From SG8-41 sp035620515 (GTDB taxonomy: Bacteria; Pseudomonadota; Gammaproteobacteria; Burkholderiales; SG8-41): a stretch of 46,832 nt of DNA. The position numbers were made by a program, and so were the translations under genes. Under the pieces are notes generated by a model. That model saw only the letters and a list, made by a program, of their open reading frames with translations, was not told where the DNA came from and searched no databases. This document shows positions 26,683-35,201 of the stretch, in pieces. The stretch covers positions 1-46,832 of the forward strand of contig DASPGR010000130.1 of assembly GCA_035620515.1 (NCBI GenBank), given 5' to 3'. Positions within the stretch are counted from its first letter, which is position 1; each line of letters opens with the position of its first letter.

Positions 26683-28080
26683 GTGCTCGACCAGCCCCTC
26701 GTCTTTCTCGATGTCGAAACGACGGGCGCCCATCCGCTCCACGACCGCATCACCGAGATCGGCCTCGTCGCGGTTGACCCGGGAGGCGCGCAGCAGGAGT
26801 TCTCGACGCTGCTGAATCCGGGGGTCAGCATCCCGCCGGCGATCCAGTCACTTACCGGCATCACCAATGAAATGGTGGCGCTTGCCCCGCGCTTCGAGGA
26901 GCTCGCGCCGGAGCTCCATCGCCGGCTGGAGGGCCGGCTCCTCATCGCGCATAACGCGCGCTTCGACTACGGCTTTCTGCGCAACGAATTCCGGCGCGCG
27001 GGGTTGCGTTATGCAAGCCAGGTCCTGTGCACGGTAAAGCTCTCGCGCAAGCTTCACCCCCACGAAGCGCGTCACAACCTTGACGCGCTCATGGCGCGTT
27101 ATGGCATCGCTTGTGAGCAGCGGCATCGTGCGCTCGGTGACGCGCGCGTGTTATCGCTGCTGGCACGCCAATGGAGCTTCAGATTCGGCGCCGGCGTCAT
27201 CGCAGCGGCAGCAGAGCTTCTTGTCAAGGCGCCAACCGTGCCGGCCGGGTTGCCGGACGGGGCCCTCGACGGCATTCCGGAGGGTCCGGGCATATACCTT
27301 TTCTACGGCGATAACGATGTCGTGCTCTACGTCGGCAAGAGCGTGAATCTCCGCGCGCGCGTGATGTCCCATTTTTCGGGCGACCACCGCGACGGTCGCG
27401 ACATGAAGATCGTGCAGCAGCTGCGGCGCGTCGACTGGATCGAGACAGCCGGCGAGCTCGGTGCACTGATCGAGGAGGCCCGACTCGTCAAGCAGCTTGC
27501 GCCGGTCTTCAACCGCCGGCTGCGGCGCACGAGCGAGCTCTGCGCCTGGCACTGGCGGGCAGAGGCGCCACAGACCTCGCCGCGCCTGGTCGGCGCCCGT
27601 GATCTCGACCCATCCGCTTTCGCCGATCTTTATGGGCTCTTCCGCTCCCGCAGCACGGCGTTCGAAGAGCTGCGCGTCCTGGCAACCGAACACGGGCTTT
27701 GCCCGATCCTGCTCGGGCTTGAAAAGGGACGCGGCCCCTGCTTCGCCTATCAGATCCGCCGCTGTCGCGGCGCGTGCGTCGGCAAGGAGACCGCGGTGGC
27801 CCACGGGCTGCGGCTGGGACAGGCCTTGACGCGGCTCAGGATGCGGCCATGGCCATTTGCCGGACGCGTCGGGATCCGCGAGAAAGGTGTCGCGGGCGAT
27901 TCCTTGATCGTGCTCGACCGCTGGTGCTATCTCGGCTCCGCGCATTCGGAGACCAATCTGAGGGAGCTCCTCGAGGAAAACCCGCGCCCCGTGTTTGATC
28001 TCGACACCTATCGGATTCTGACGCGTTTCCTGCTGGGCGCGGCGCGCCCGCGTTGCACCGTGGTTCCCCTTCCTGCATGA
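26683..28080 (+). CDS. DnaQ-like 3'-5' exonuclease fused to GIY-YIG (UvrC/Cho-like) nuclease
   Basis: This 465-residue protein carries two nuclease domains. Residues about 5-170 are a DEDDh exonuclease of the DNA polymerase III epsilon type: ExoI LDVETTG (D10, E12), ExoII IAHNARFDYGFL, ExoIII HRALGDARVLSLL. Residues about 205-290 are a GIY-YIG domain (GPGIYLFY, VLYVGKSVNLRARV, E in LIEEARLVKQLAPVFNRRL) as in UvrC and Cho. The rest, with CFAYQIRRCRGACVGKE, resembles the cysteine-bearing segment after the GIY-YIG domain in Cho-like proteins. A role in DNA repair, with incision followed by trimming, is inferred. The start is a GTG three bases past the IclR stop; the stop overlaps the next gene (ATGA). 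Confidence 0.9.
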   Translation: MLDQPLVFLDVETTGAHPLHDRITEIGLVAVDPGGAQQEFSTLLNPGVSIPPAIQSLTGITNEMVALAPRFEELAPELHRRLEGRLLIAHNARFDYGFLRNEFRRAGLRYASQVLCTVKLSRKLHPHEARHNLDALMARYGIACEQRHRALGDARVLSLLARQWSFRFGAGVIAAAAELLVKAPTVPAGLPDGALDGIPEGPGIYLFYGDNDVVLYVGKSVNLRARVMSHFSGDHRDGRDMKIVQQLRRVDWIETAGELGALIEEARLVKQLAPVFNRRLRRTSELCAWHWRAEAPQTSPRLVGARDLDPSAFADLYGLFRSRSTAFEELRVLATEHGLCPILLGLEKGRGPCFAYQIRRCRGACVGKETAVAHGLRLGQALTRLRMRPWPFAGRVGIREKGVAGDSLIVLDRWCYLGSAHSETNLRELLEENPRPVFDLDTYRILTRFLLGAARPRCTVVPLPA

Positions 28081-28646
28081 CGCTTCCGCGCGAGATTGTC
28101 CGCGTCACGCAGCGGCCGCAGGAGCTCGAGCTCTATTTCCCGCCCATGCGCAACATCGGGGCAGCGGCGGGGTTCGGAGCTTTCGGCGCGGTCAGCGTCG
28201 CGCTTCCCGTCGCCGCCGTGGCGGGCGTCCACCTGACCGACGCCCCGGGTGTGCACAGCTGGCTTGCGTTGATTCTCGTCGGCGGGTTCGCCCTGCCGAT
28301 CATGGTATTCGGGCTCGTATTTCTCGCGCTTGGCGCCTACCTGCCGGCAAATTCACTGACGGTGCAGGCAGCAGCCGACCGCGTCGCAACCACGCGCCGT
28401 GTTTTCGGCTGGATCGTTGCGCAGCGCGCCCTGCCCTGCGCGGATATCGCGGCCCTCGAGCCGCAGGTCCCGCGCCAGTTTCAGAGCCAGTTCAGCGCCG
28501 AGGCGCGCTACCGTCTCGTTGCGCGCAGGCGTGATCCGAAAGGCCCCGCCCTGGTGGTCGCCGAATCCCTGCCGGGCCGTGCAGCAATGAGGCAGGTGGC
28601 CGAGCTCATCACCCGAGCCTCCGGAATCGGCCTGAAAGAGGAATGA
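28077..28646 (+). CDS. Hypothetical protein with two membrane helices
   Basis: This 189-residue protein was not recognised. Two long hydrophobic stretches lie at about residues 26-50 and 60-88 (LALILVGGFALPIMVFGLVF). A short N-terminal soluble part (LPREIVRVTQRPQELELYFP) precedes them. The C-terminal half is soluble and includes RLVARRRDPKGPALVVAESL and a final amphipathic helix. The plan resembles membrane proteins with a PH-like or DUF-type cytoplasmic domain, but no family is claimed. The ATG at 28077-28079 overlaps the nuclease stop by four bases, so it is translationally coupled to it; an earlier in-frame start is less likely. Confidence 0.7.
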   Translation: MTLPREIVRVTQRPQELELYFPPMRNIGAAAGFGAFGAVSVALPVAAVAGVHLTDAPGVHSWLALILVGGFALPIMVFGLVFLALGAYLPANSLTVQAAADRVATTRRVFGWIVAQRALPCADIAALEPQVPRQFQSQFSAEARYRLVARRRDPKGPALVVAESLPGRAAMRQVAELITRASGIGLKEE

Positions 28647-28651
28647 GCCCT

Positions 28652-28670
28652 GCGCCGCCATCGGCGGCGC
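28652..28670. terminator. GC-rich hairpin between convergent genes
   Basis: GCGCCGCC, loop ATC, GGCGGCGC: a perfect eight-base stem right after the stop of the membrane protein and before the end of the convergent DUF3567 gene. It has no T-run, so it may be a weak or Rho-assisted bidirectional terminator. Confidence 0.45.
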
Positions 28671-28710
28671 AATGCGCGCGCGGATGCGCGGTGACGGGGA
28701 CTCTTGTGGG

Positions 28711-28944
28711 TCAGTGATAAACGACGGGCAGATCGAGCAGCACGCCGAACTCGCCCAGAAACTCGTCGACGTTCTCGACGGTAGCACCCTCGGCCACCAC
28801 TTCCTGCATCGACTGGGCAAACCGCGCCGCCACGTCGCCCTGGAAAAACGTGCCGCGCTGGCTGCGCTTGTCCACGAGCTCGTAGCCGTGCTGGGCGGGG
28901 TACTCCACCACGTAGTAGTTGTCACTGTTGTAGATGACGTTCAT
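28711..28944 (-). CDS. DUF3567-family small protein
   Basis: This 77-residue protein begins MNVIYNSDNYYVVEYPAQHG. It continues with YELVDKRSQRGTFFQGDVAA and ends VDEFLGEFGVLLDLPVVYH. This is the pattern of the DUF3567 family (short, acidic C-terminus, N-terminal IYNSD-YYVVE), which I know from Betaproteobacteria. Its function is unknown. There is no signal peptide or membrane segment. The ATG at 28942-28944 fits the family start. Upstream on the same strand is a 42-codon frame with no known relatives. Confidence 0.8.
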   Translation of the reverse strand: MNVIYNSDNYYVVEYPAQHGYELVDKRSQRGTFFQGDVAARFAQSMQEVVAEGATVENVDEFLGEFGVLLDLPVVYH

Positions 28945-28968
28945 GTCGCCGACAGGCCTGTGCCTCAG

Positions 28969-29097
28969 TTAAGTTGCGCAAAAAAACGCGTCATCGTGCC
29001 CGGTGATGCCCAGCTGCTCCAGCGTCAAAACCCTGACGGCCAGTTCCACCAATTCCGTCACGGTTTGTCCGCTCAACCTGTATTTGGGGAGCCGCAT
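28969..29097 (-). CDS. Possible 42-residue small protein
   Basis: A short frame on the minus strand, ATG at 29095-29097 and TAA at 28969-28971. It starts MRLPKYRLSGQTVTELVELA and ends DDAFFCAT, with a likely amphipathic helix in the middle (TELVELAVRVLTLEQLGI). It is just upstream of the DUF3567 gene on the same strand, 24 bases apart. The composition looks protein-like, but no family is recognised and no clear ribosome site is present. Treat as tentative. Confidence 0.35.
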   Translation of the reverse strand: MRLPKYRLSGQTVTELVELAVRVLTLEQLGITGHDDAFFCAT

Positions 29098-29313
29098 GGC
29101 TTAATTCAAGGCAATGTCCATGCCAGCCTGACGGGCTTGTGACCCTTCACCACGCGGGGCGAAATCCGGTCGTAATCACGAGTTTCGGCGTGAGAACGCT
29201 CACGTACCCGGACAGCAGAACGAACCCGGAGAGCCCGGACGGCCAGAAATCGACGATCAGCGCGGCGGCAGCACGAGCAGGCGTCGTCGCCAGGCAGTCG
29301 GGCGGCGGTTGCT
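29098..29313. other. Spacer with no clear gene
   Basis: Together with the small frame beside it, this makes a stretch of more than 300 bases without a firm gene. On the minus strand an open frame ends at 29147 and encodes a hydrophobic tail (GFVLLSGYVSVLTPKLVITT). It has no start of its own and overlaps the end of the EamA gene in another frame. It may be a relic, but nothing can be assigned. No terminator with a T-run is seen. Confidence 0.4.
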
Positions 29314-30201
29314 TCAGCCGCGGCGGAGCTGGCTCACGGCGACACCGGACAGGATCAACACCAGACCGGCGTACGCGTTGGCGTGCGGCGTTTCGCCCAG
29401 GATTGCAACGCCGAGAAACACGGCGACCACCGGTACGCAATAGTTCACCAGCGACATGAACGTCGGTCCCGCCGAACCGATGAGCTTGATGAAGGCGAGC
29501 GTGGCAATCGCCGTCGGGCCGATACCCATCCATACGACGGCCCAGACCGACGTCGCGCTGGGCGCAAGCGTCCAGGGCTGGTCGACGACGATCGCGATCG
29601 GGAGGCTCACGGCGGCGGCAATGGCGATGATGGCCGCCGAGGCCACCATTACATCGCCTTTCAGCGTCACGCGCACGAGCACGCTCTGGGTTGCATAGCA
29701 AAGGGCCCCGCCCAGCACGGCCAGTTGGGCGAGTACCCGCCCGGCGGACCCGCCGAGCCCCGCAAGCGCCGCCGGTCCCATGAGCACCACGATGCCGGCA
29801 AAGCCGAGGAGGAATCCCAGTGCCCGGTTGCGAGTCAGATGCTCGCCCGTGACCCAGATGTGCGCCATCACCAGGGTTGCGAGCGGCATGATTGCCATGA
29901 GAATGCCCGCAAGCGCGCTGTCGATCGTCTGCTGGCCCCAGCTGATCAGCCAGAACGGCAGGCTGTTGCCGACCACCGCCAGCAGGATGTAGGGAATCCA
30001 CATCCGGTTCGGCCGCGGAAACGGGTGCCCCAGCGCGCGTATCACCGCGATAAGGACCAACGCGCCGACCAGGAGACGCCCGGCGGCGAGTGTCGCGGGC
30101 GGCACCGTCGAGACGCCGATCTTTACGAACATGAAGTTCGAGCCCCACAACGCGACCAGCGTCGCAAGCAGCGCCCAGTCCGCCAGCGTTCGATGCTGCA
30201 T
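29314..30201 (-). CDS. EamA/DMT-family transporter
   Basis: This 295-residue inner-membrane protein has about ten hydrophobic helices in two EamA repeats. Repeat one begins LATLVALWGSNFMFVKIGV and contains PATLAAGRLLVGALVL and AGILMAIMPLATLVMA. Repeat two contains GGALCYATQSVLVR and SLVNYCVPVVAVFLGVAILG, with the final helix YAGLVLILSGVAVSQLRRG. DMT proteins export or import small metabolites such as amino acids; the substrate here cannot be told. The ATG at 30199-30201 gives the usual start. It lies 12 bases after the multicopper oxidase gene on the same strand. It is intact, unlike the remnant at 20.9-21.1 kb. Confidence 0.92.
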   Translation of the reverse strand: MQHRTLADWALLATLVALWGSNFMFVKIGVSTVPPATLAAGRLLVGALVLIAVIRALGHPFPRPNRMWIPYILLAVVGNSLPFWLISWGQQTIDSALAGILMAIMPLATLVMAHIWVTGEHLTRNRALGFLLGFAGIVVLMGPAALAGLGGSAGRVLAQLAVLGGALCYATQSVLVRVTLKGDVMVASAAIIAIAAAVSLPIAIVVDQPWTLAPSATSVWAVVWMGIGPTAIATLAFIKLIGSAGPTFMSLVNYCVPVVAVFLGVAILGETPHANAYAGLVLILSGVAVSQLRRG

Positions 30202-30213
30202 TTCGGGCTGGTA

Positions 30214-31626
30214 CTACACGACGCGGATGAGCGCCATCATGCCGCCCGCCTGGTGCGTGAGGATATGGCAGTGGAACATCCAGTCGCCGGGGTTATCGGC
30301 CACGAACGCGATGTCGACCGCCTCGCGCGGCGCCATCAGCACCGTGTCCGCCCACTCGCGGTGACGCGTCGGGCGCCCGTCGCGCGCGATCACTCGAAAC
30401 ACATGGCCGTGCAGATGGATCGGATGCGGCCACGCCGTCTCGTTGCGCATCGCCAGCACGTGATGGCTGCCCCGATCCAGCGTCAGCATCGGCTCGTGAA
30501 CGTGCTCCTTGACGGCCATGCCGTTGATCGTCCATGCCAGATGGTGCTGTCGCACCAGCGCCGGGAGCGGGATCCGCTCACCTTCGTATTCCGCCTCCCG
30601 CAGCGAGCCCATTGCGCCCCCCTCGAACACGATGGAATGGCGCTGTGCGCGCGCCGCGTCGGGCTCAGGCAGGGGATTGGGCCGCAGACTCACGGATGTG
30701 GAGGGTGCACGACTCCGCAGCGGCTGTGAATCGGTGTACGCGATGGTCATGAGATGCAGCTCGCCTCGAGGGCTCGCATGATCGGTGACGGCATGGCGCG
30801 AGCCCGGCGCCTGCAGGCAGTCGAGCACCAGATCCGCACGCATCCCGGGTGCCAGAACGATGCGGCCGCTTTCAGGCACGTGCGGCTCGACCGCGTGGCC
30901 GTCCAACGCGATCACTCGCGGCTCGTGACCTTCGAAACGCAGCACAAAGATCCGCGCCGCGGCGGTATTGACGAGGCGCAGGCGGATGCGTTCTCCGGAA
31001 CGTACTGAATATTCGCCACCCTTCAAGGTGAAGCGGCCGTTGACGGTGACGGTATTGCCGATCCGCCCGCCGTGCGTCAGGTCGAACAGGCTGTCGAAGT
31101 CCTCGCGCTGGGATGCGTCGCGGTTCAGCCGGAAATCGGACAGCACCCAGACGACATCCCGGTCGACGGTAATGGGATCACGCTCCTCCACGATCACGAC
31201 CCCGTAGAGGCCGCGCGCAACCTGTTCGTAGCTCGCGAGATGGGGGTGATACCAGTAGGTTCCGGCGTCCTGAAGGGGAAACTCGTAGATGAAGTCCTCG
31301 CCGGGGCGGATCGGCGGTTGCGTAACGTCCGGCACGCCGTCCATGGCATTGGGCACCCGCAGGCCGTGCCAGTGAACCGTCGTCGCCACAGGCAGCCGGT
31401 TCGTCACGGCAATGCGCGCGGTCTCGCCCTGCCTGAAGCGCAGCTCCCGGCCCGGTACCGTGCCGTTGTAGCACCACACGCTCGTCGCCGGGTACTCCGG
31501 CGGGGCGATCTGCTGCCGGGACACTTCCGTCATCAGGCGGACTTCTGCCGCGTGCGACGGGCGGCACAGGGGAGCCGCGGCAAGGGCGGCAATCGCTTTG
31601 AGCGCGGTGCGGCGGCCGATTTCCAT
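30214..31626 (-). CDS. Multicopper oxidase with Tat-type signal peptide
   Basis: This 470-residue multicopper oxidase is of three-cupredoxin-domain type. The N-terminus, GRRTALKAIAALAAAPL followed by an Ala-x-Ala-like site near residue 26, looks like a twin-arginine signal, so export of the folded, copper-loaded protein to the periplasm is likely. All four copper motifs are present: HWHG, WYHPH, HPIHLHGH and HCHILTHQAGGM. The last gives a type-1 site with methionine as axial ligand. There is no long Met-rich insert like that of CueO. It may act as a laccase, bilirubin-oxidase-like enzyme or copper oxidase. The ATG at 31624-31626 is used; it is divergent from the phosphatase gene with only about 48 bases between. 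Confidence 0.93.
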   Translation of the reverse strand: MEIGRRTALKAIAALAAAPLCRPSHAAEVRLMTEVSRQQIAPPEYPATSVWCYNGTVPGRELRFRQGETARIAVTNRLPVATTVHWHGLRVPNAMDGVPDVTQPPIRPGEDFIYEFPLQDAGTYWYHPHLASYEQVARGLYGVVIVEERDPITVDRDVVWVLSDFRLNRDASQREDFDSLFDLTHGGRIGNTVTVNGRFTLKGGEYSVRSGERIRLRLVNTAAARIFVLRFEGHEPRVIALDGHAVEPHVPESGRIVLAPGMRADLVLDCLQAPGSRHAVTDHASPRGELHLMTIAYTDSQPLRSRAPSTSVSLRPNPLPEPDAARAQRHSIVFEGGAMGSLREAEYEGERIPLPALVRQHHLAWTINGMAVKEHVHEPMLTLDRGSHHVLAMRNETAWPHPIHLHGHVFRVIARDGRPTRHREWADTVLMAPREAVDIAFVADNPGDWMFHCHILTHQAGGMMALIRVV

Positions 31627-31674
31627 TTCGAGGGGCAGAGCATATCATCCGGCTTCGTCACGTGAGGTGTCCCG

Positions 31675-32337
31675 ATGCCCGGGAGAATTTTGCTGCCAGC
31701 GGTGTTCGCGTTGTGTGGCGCCGCGGCTGCGTGGCCGGGCCTGACGCAGGAGCCCCGGTTTCCGCCGACGCCCGCGCCCGCCGCCGGCCGCACCTCTGTT
31801 CCGGCAACGGCCATTGCGCCGGGGGAATTGCTCGCCGCGCTGCGCAAAGGCGGTCTCGTCATCTACTTCCGGCACACCTCAACGGACATGTCGCGCAATG
31901 ACTCGCGCTCGCGCAGCGATGACGACTGCGACAACCAGCGGCCGCTGACCGACGTGGGCCGTAACGAAGCGCGGCAGATCGGCGCGGCGTTTCGCGAGCT
32001 CAGGATCCCGGTGCGCGAAGTGCTTGCCAGCCCGCGCTGCCGGACGATGGAGACGGCCATGCTGGCTTTTGGCCGCGCCCAGGGAACGCATGCGGTGCGC
32101 GGTGGCCCCCGGGCCCCGGACAACCCTGACCGCTACGCGGCCCTGCGCCAGCTACTTTCGACACCCGTCGGTACGGATGCCAATCTCGTGATCTCGAGCC
32201 ACGGGAACCCCATTTACGCGGTGGCCGGCGCACCGTATCTGGAGGAAGGCGAAGCCCTTGTCATCAGGCCGCTGGGAAGCGACTTCGAAGTCGTCGCGCG
32301 AGTGCGGTACGACGCGTGGCGCGCGCTGTTACCGTGA
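31675..32337 (+). CDS. Exported histidine phosphatase family protein
   Basis: This 220-residue protein is of the phosphoglycerate-mutase-like (histidine phosphatase) superfamily. The N-terminus (GRILLPAVFALCGAAAAW, then a Pro-rich linker) looks like a signal peptide; the cysteine is not in a good lipobox. The catalytic RHG motif reads YFRHTSTDM, with PLTDVGRNEARQIG and ASPRCRTMETAM following. The second histidine is in VISSHGNPIYAV. The changed RHT triplet occurs in several periplasmic members. Its substrate is unknown. The start ATG is preceded by GAGG. It is followed by a repeat cluster, then the convergent MmgE/PrpD gene. Confidence 0.85.
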   Translation: MPGRILLPAVFALCGAAAAWPGLTQEPRFPPTPAPAAGRTSVPATAIAPGELLAALRKGGLVIYFRHTSTDMSRNDSRSRSDDDCDNQRPLTDVGRNEARQIGAAFRELRIPVREVLASPRCRTMETAMLAFGRAQGTHAVRGGPRAPDNPDRYAALRQLLSTPVGTDANLVISSHGNPIYAVAGAPYLEEGEALVIRPLGSDFEVVARVRYDAWRALLP

Positions 32338-32402
32338 TGCGTGACGAGTGATGGGTGATGAGTGATGGGTATCCAACGCAAGGTTGCGATCACCCATCAC
32401 GA
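32336..32402. repeat. TGATGGGTGA-type repeat with hairpin, copy 1
   Basis: Several near-repeats of TGATGRGTGA run from 32336 to 32370. GTGATGGGTGAT (32348-32359) and ATCACCCATCAC (32389-32400) form a perfect 12-base inverted repeat, with an inner stem CGCAA/TTGCG between. The block lies between two convergent genes and could stop transcription both ways. A 19-base stretch (32348-32366) recurs exactly at 42301-42319. Confidence 0.7.
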
Positions 32403-32409
32403 ACCACCC

Positions 32410-33756
32410 TTAGAGGGCGAAATCGAGGTCGCCCAGACTCTCGAGCTTCTCCGCCCCGGCAAGCTGCGAGAACAGGCGCTCGGCTTTTTCGCGCGAGCGG
32501 TGCGCGGTGAGCCTGAGAAACTTTTCAAGCAGCTCGGCGCGCGTAAGCGGCATCGTCGGCGTACCCTTGAAATCGTGTCCTTCGGCGGTCAGCGACCTGC
32601 CGTTCTTCAGCTTGAGCGTCAGCCGGCACGCCGATGAGGAATAACCCGGCGCCGATTGCAGCAGCTCCACCCGGGCGGTCGCAGCGAGAGCGCGGATCTT
32701 CGGATCGGTGAGGGTTGACTCGGAGAACGTCCGCGGGTCAAGGGGGTCGCGGAACAACGCGATCGCGACGCTGAAGGGCACGCTGTATTGCATCATCGTG
32801 ATGTCACGCGGCTCGTTGATCGCGTGCTGTTTCACCACCTTCTCCCCTCCGGCGACGCTGATTTCGACTACGTCGTCGCCCGTAATCTTGTGTTTTTCCT
32901 TGAGCTCGAGCGCCAGCGTGACCGGCACCTGCGCTGTGGAGTGGCAGGCGTAGCGCTTGATCTTGGTCTTCATCACCTGCCATACGGAGCCCAAGTCCTG
33001 GGTGAGACGCGCCGGCTGCGCGTCCCGGCAGAAGACGTTGAGCACGCCGAACTTTCCATCCAGAACGCCGGCGGGACCGGTATAGCCGTCGCGCGCCAGG
33101 ACCGCCGCCATGAAACCGCCTTCCGCGGCGCGGCCGAGATGAAGGCGCTTGACCATGCCGCCGGTGCTGGAGAATTCCATCAGGCCCGAGCTCAACGAGC
33201 CGGCGATGCCGAAGGCGTTGGCCAGCTTTTTCGCATCCAGATCGAACAGCCTGCCCACCACCACGGCTGTGCCAAAGAGGCCCACGACCCCTGGCGAATG
33301 GAAGCCGACCTTCTCGATCGAGTGGTTCGCCGCATGCCCGATGCGATAGAGCACCTCGAACCCCGCGACGTAAGCGGCGAGCAGGCTCTTGCCGCTCAAC
33401 TTGCGCCCCTGGGCGGGCGCAAGCCCGGGCACGGCGAGCGCAGCGCTGGGGTGGATGCCGACGCTTGGCTCGACCAGGGCATCCAGCTCGAAGGCGTGAG
33501 CAGACGCGCCATTGCAGAGGCAGGCAAACGGCGCGCGCACCTTGACCGGCGTGCCGAACACGCTGCATTCGCCCGGCGCGCTGTTGCGCCGGGCATATTC
33601 GATGACCATCCGGGTCCAGGGCAGCTCGGCGCCGAATACGCACGCCCCTACGGTGTCGATGAGGCAATCCTTCGCGCGCTCGACCACTTCCAGCGGGATG
33701 TCCTCGTACTTCAGGCCGACGGCGAACTCCGCCAGCGCCTGCGATGCGTCGGTCAT
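32410..33756 (-). CDS. MmgE/PrpD family protein
   Basis: This 448-residue protein is of the MmgE/PrpD fold, the family of 2-methylcitrate dehydratase, iminodisuccinate epimerase and cis-aconitate decarboxylase. Family stretches are ERAKDCLIDTVGACVFGAEL, CNGASAHAFELDAL, the EVLYRIGHAANHSIEKVGFH segment, GLMEFSSTGGMVKRLHLGRA and KRYACHSTAQVP. The N-terminal helical domain (1-270) and C-terminal alpha/beta lid (270-448) are both complete. With no prpB or prpC next to it, methylcitrate is not an obvious substrate. The ATG at 33754-33756 fits the family; the frame remains open upstream only over the purB promoter. It is divergent from purB. Confidence 0.88.
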   Translation of the reverse strand: MTDASQALAEFAVGLKYEDIPLEVVERAKDCLIDTVGACVFGAELPWTRMVIEYARRNSAPGECSVFGTPVKVRAPFACLCNGASAHAFELDALVEPSVGIHPSAALAVPGLAPAQGRKLSGKSLLAAYVAGFEVLYRIGHAANHSIEKVGFHSPGVVGLFGTAVVVGRLFDLDAKKLANAFGIAGSLSSGLMEFSSTGGMVKRLHLGRAAEGGFMAAVLARDGYTGPAGVLDGKFGVLNVFCRDAQPARLTQDLGSVWQVMKTKIKRYACHSTAQVPVTLALELKEKHKITGDDVVEISVAGGEKVVKQHAINEPRDITMMQYSVPFSVAIALFRDPLDPRTFSESTLTDPKIRALAATARVELLQSAPGYSSSACRLTLKLKNGRSLTAEGHDFKGTPTMPLTRAELLEKFLRLTAHRSREKAERLFSQLAGAEKLESLGDLDFAL

Positions 33757-33798
33757 GGGATTTCTTTCTCGTCCGGAACCGGGATGACCCGCCTTTGG

Positions 33799-33804
33799 TA
33801 AAAT
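33799..33804 (+). promoter_or_regulatory. purB promoter: purB promoter -10 box
   Basis: TAAAAT lies 26 bases before the purB ATG, with a spacing that fits a start of transcription at about 33811. The -35 box is not clear. No PurR-like operator is evident. Confidence 0.45.
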
Positions 33805-33830
33805 AGCGCCGTCGCTCACTTTGAGCCGCC

Positions 33831-35201
33831 ATGGCGCTGACCCCCCTCTCCGCATTATCGCCTCTGGACGGGCGCTATCACAACAAACTCGCCGCGCTTT
33901 CCGATATCTTCAGCGAGCTTGGCCTCATCCGTTACCGCGTTCTCGTCGAGCTGGCATGGCTGAAGGCCCTCGCGGCGGAACCGAAGATCCCCGAGGTGCC
34001 CCCCTTCTCCCCGGTCACCCGCGCGCTGCTCGATGACATCGTCGCGGGCTTCTCGCAGGCCGACGGCGAGGCCGTGAAGTCGATCGAGCAGAAGATCAAT
34101 CACGATGTCAAGGCGATCGAATACTTCCTGCGCGAGAAGCTCGGTGGCAACCGCGAGGTGATGAAGGCCGCGGAGTTCATTCATTTCGCGTGCACCTCCG
34201 AAGACATCAACAATCTCGCGTACGCGCTGATGCTCGCCCGCGCCCGCCAGGAAACGCTCCTTCCGGCGCTCGACCGGATCATGGAAAAGCTGGGCTCGCT
34301 CGCGCATGAGCTGGCCGATGTGCCGATGCTTGCGCGCACCCATGGCCAGCCCGCGTCCCCGACGACTCTGGGCAAGGAAATGGCAAACGTGGCGTACCGC
34401 CTCGCGCGGGCGCGCGACCGGATCGCGGCGATCCGCCTGACGGGTAAGATGAATGGCGCAGTGGGAAACTACAATGCGCATGTCGCTGCCTATCCGGACG
34501 TCGACTGGCCAAGGCTCGCGCGCGAATTCGTGGAAAAGCTCGGTCTCGAGTTCAACCCCTACACGATCCAGATCGAGCCGCATGACACGCTGGCGGAGCT
34601 TTTCGATGGCGTTGCACGCGCCAACACGATTGTCCTCGACCTCGACCGGGATGCCTGGGGCTACATCTCGCTCGGTTACTTCCGGCAAAGGGTCAGGGCG
34701 GGCGAGGTCGGCTCGTCCACCATGCCGCACAAGGTCAACCCGATCGACTTCGAGAACTCCGAGGGCAATCTCGGGCTCGCGAACGCGCTCTTGCGCCACC
34801 TGAGCGACAAGCTGCCCGTTTCCCGCTGGCAGCGCGATCTCACCGATTCGACCGTGCTGCGCAATATGGGCGTTGCCTTCGGTCACACGCTGCTCGGATA
34901 TGACTCGTGCCTGCGTGGCCTCGAGAAGCTCGAGGCCGATCGCGAGCGCATGAGCGCCGATCTCAAGGACGCGTGGGAAGTGCTCGCCGAGCCCGTCCAG
35001 ACCGTCATGCGCCGCTACGCGCTCGTGGGCGCGTACGAGAAGCTGAAGGACCTGACGCGCGGAAAGCACGGCATTACGCGCGAGGCCTTGCACGCATTCA
35101 TCTCGGGGCTAGACCTCCCGCCGGCGGAGAAGGCACGGCTCCTCGCGCTGACACCCGCCACTTACATCGGCAAGGCGGCGGAGCTTGCTAGAAAGATCTG
35201 A
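33831..35201 (+). CDS. purB: Adenylosuccinate lyase PurB
   Basis: This 456-residue fumarase/aspartase-superfamily lyase acts twice in purine synthesis, splitting fumarate from SAICAR and from adenylosuccinate. Motifs are FACTSEDINNLAYALML, ARTHGQPASPTTLGKEMANV (catalytic His) and the signature loop GSSTMPHKVNPIDFENSEGN with the catalytic Ser. The KMNGAVGNYNAHVAAYPDVD segment marks the E. coli-like long PurB class. The ATG at 33831-33833 gives the typical N-terminus MALTPLSALSPLDGRY. It is followed by a 148-base spacer with the CGCCAAG repeats. Confidence 0.97.
   Translation: MALTPLSALSPLDGRYHNKLAALSDIFSELGLIRYRVLVELAWLKALAAEPKIPEVPPFSPVTRALLDDIVAGFSQADGEAVKSIEQKINHDVKAIEYFLREKLGGNREVMKAAEFIHFACTSEDINNLAYALMLARARQETLLPALDRIMEKLGSLAHELADVPMLARTHGQPASPTTLGKEMANVAYRLARARDRIAAIRLTGKMNGAVGNYNAHVAAYPDVDWPRLAREFVEKLGLEFNPYTIQIEPHDTLAELFDGVARANTIVLDLDRDAWGYISLGYFRQRVRAGEVGSSTMPHKVNPIDFENSEGNLGLANALLRHLSDKLPVSRWQRDLTDSTVLRNMGVAFGHTLLGYDSCLRGLEKLEADRERMSADLKDAWEVLAEPVQTVMRRYALVGAYEKLKDLTRGKHGITREALHAFISGLDLPPAEKARLLALTPATYIGKAAELARKI

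Noticed and set aside
32336..32402. CRISPR-like array
   Set aside because: The repeats are about ten bases, contiguous and without unique spacers, and no cas genes are present.
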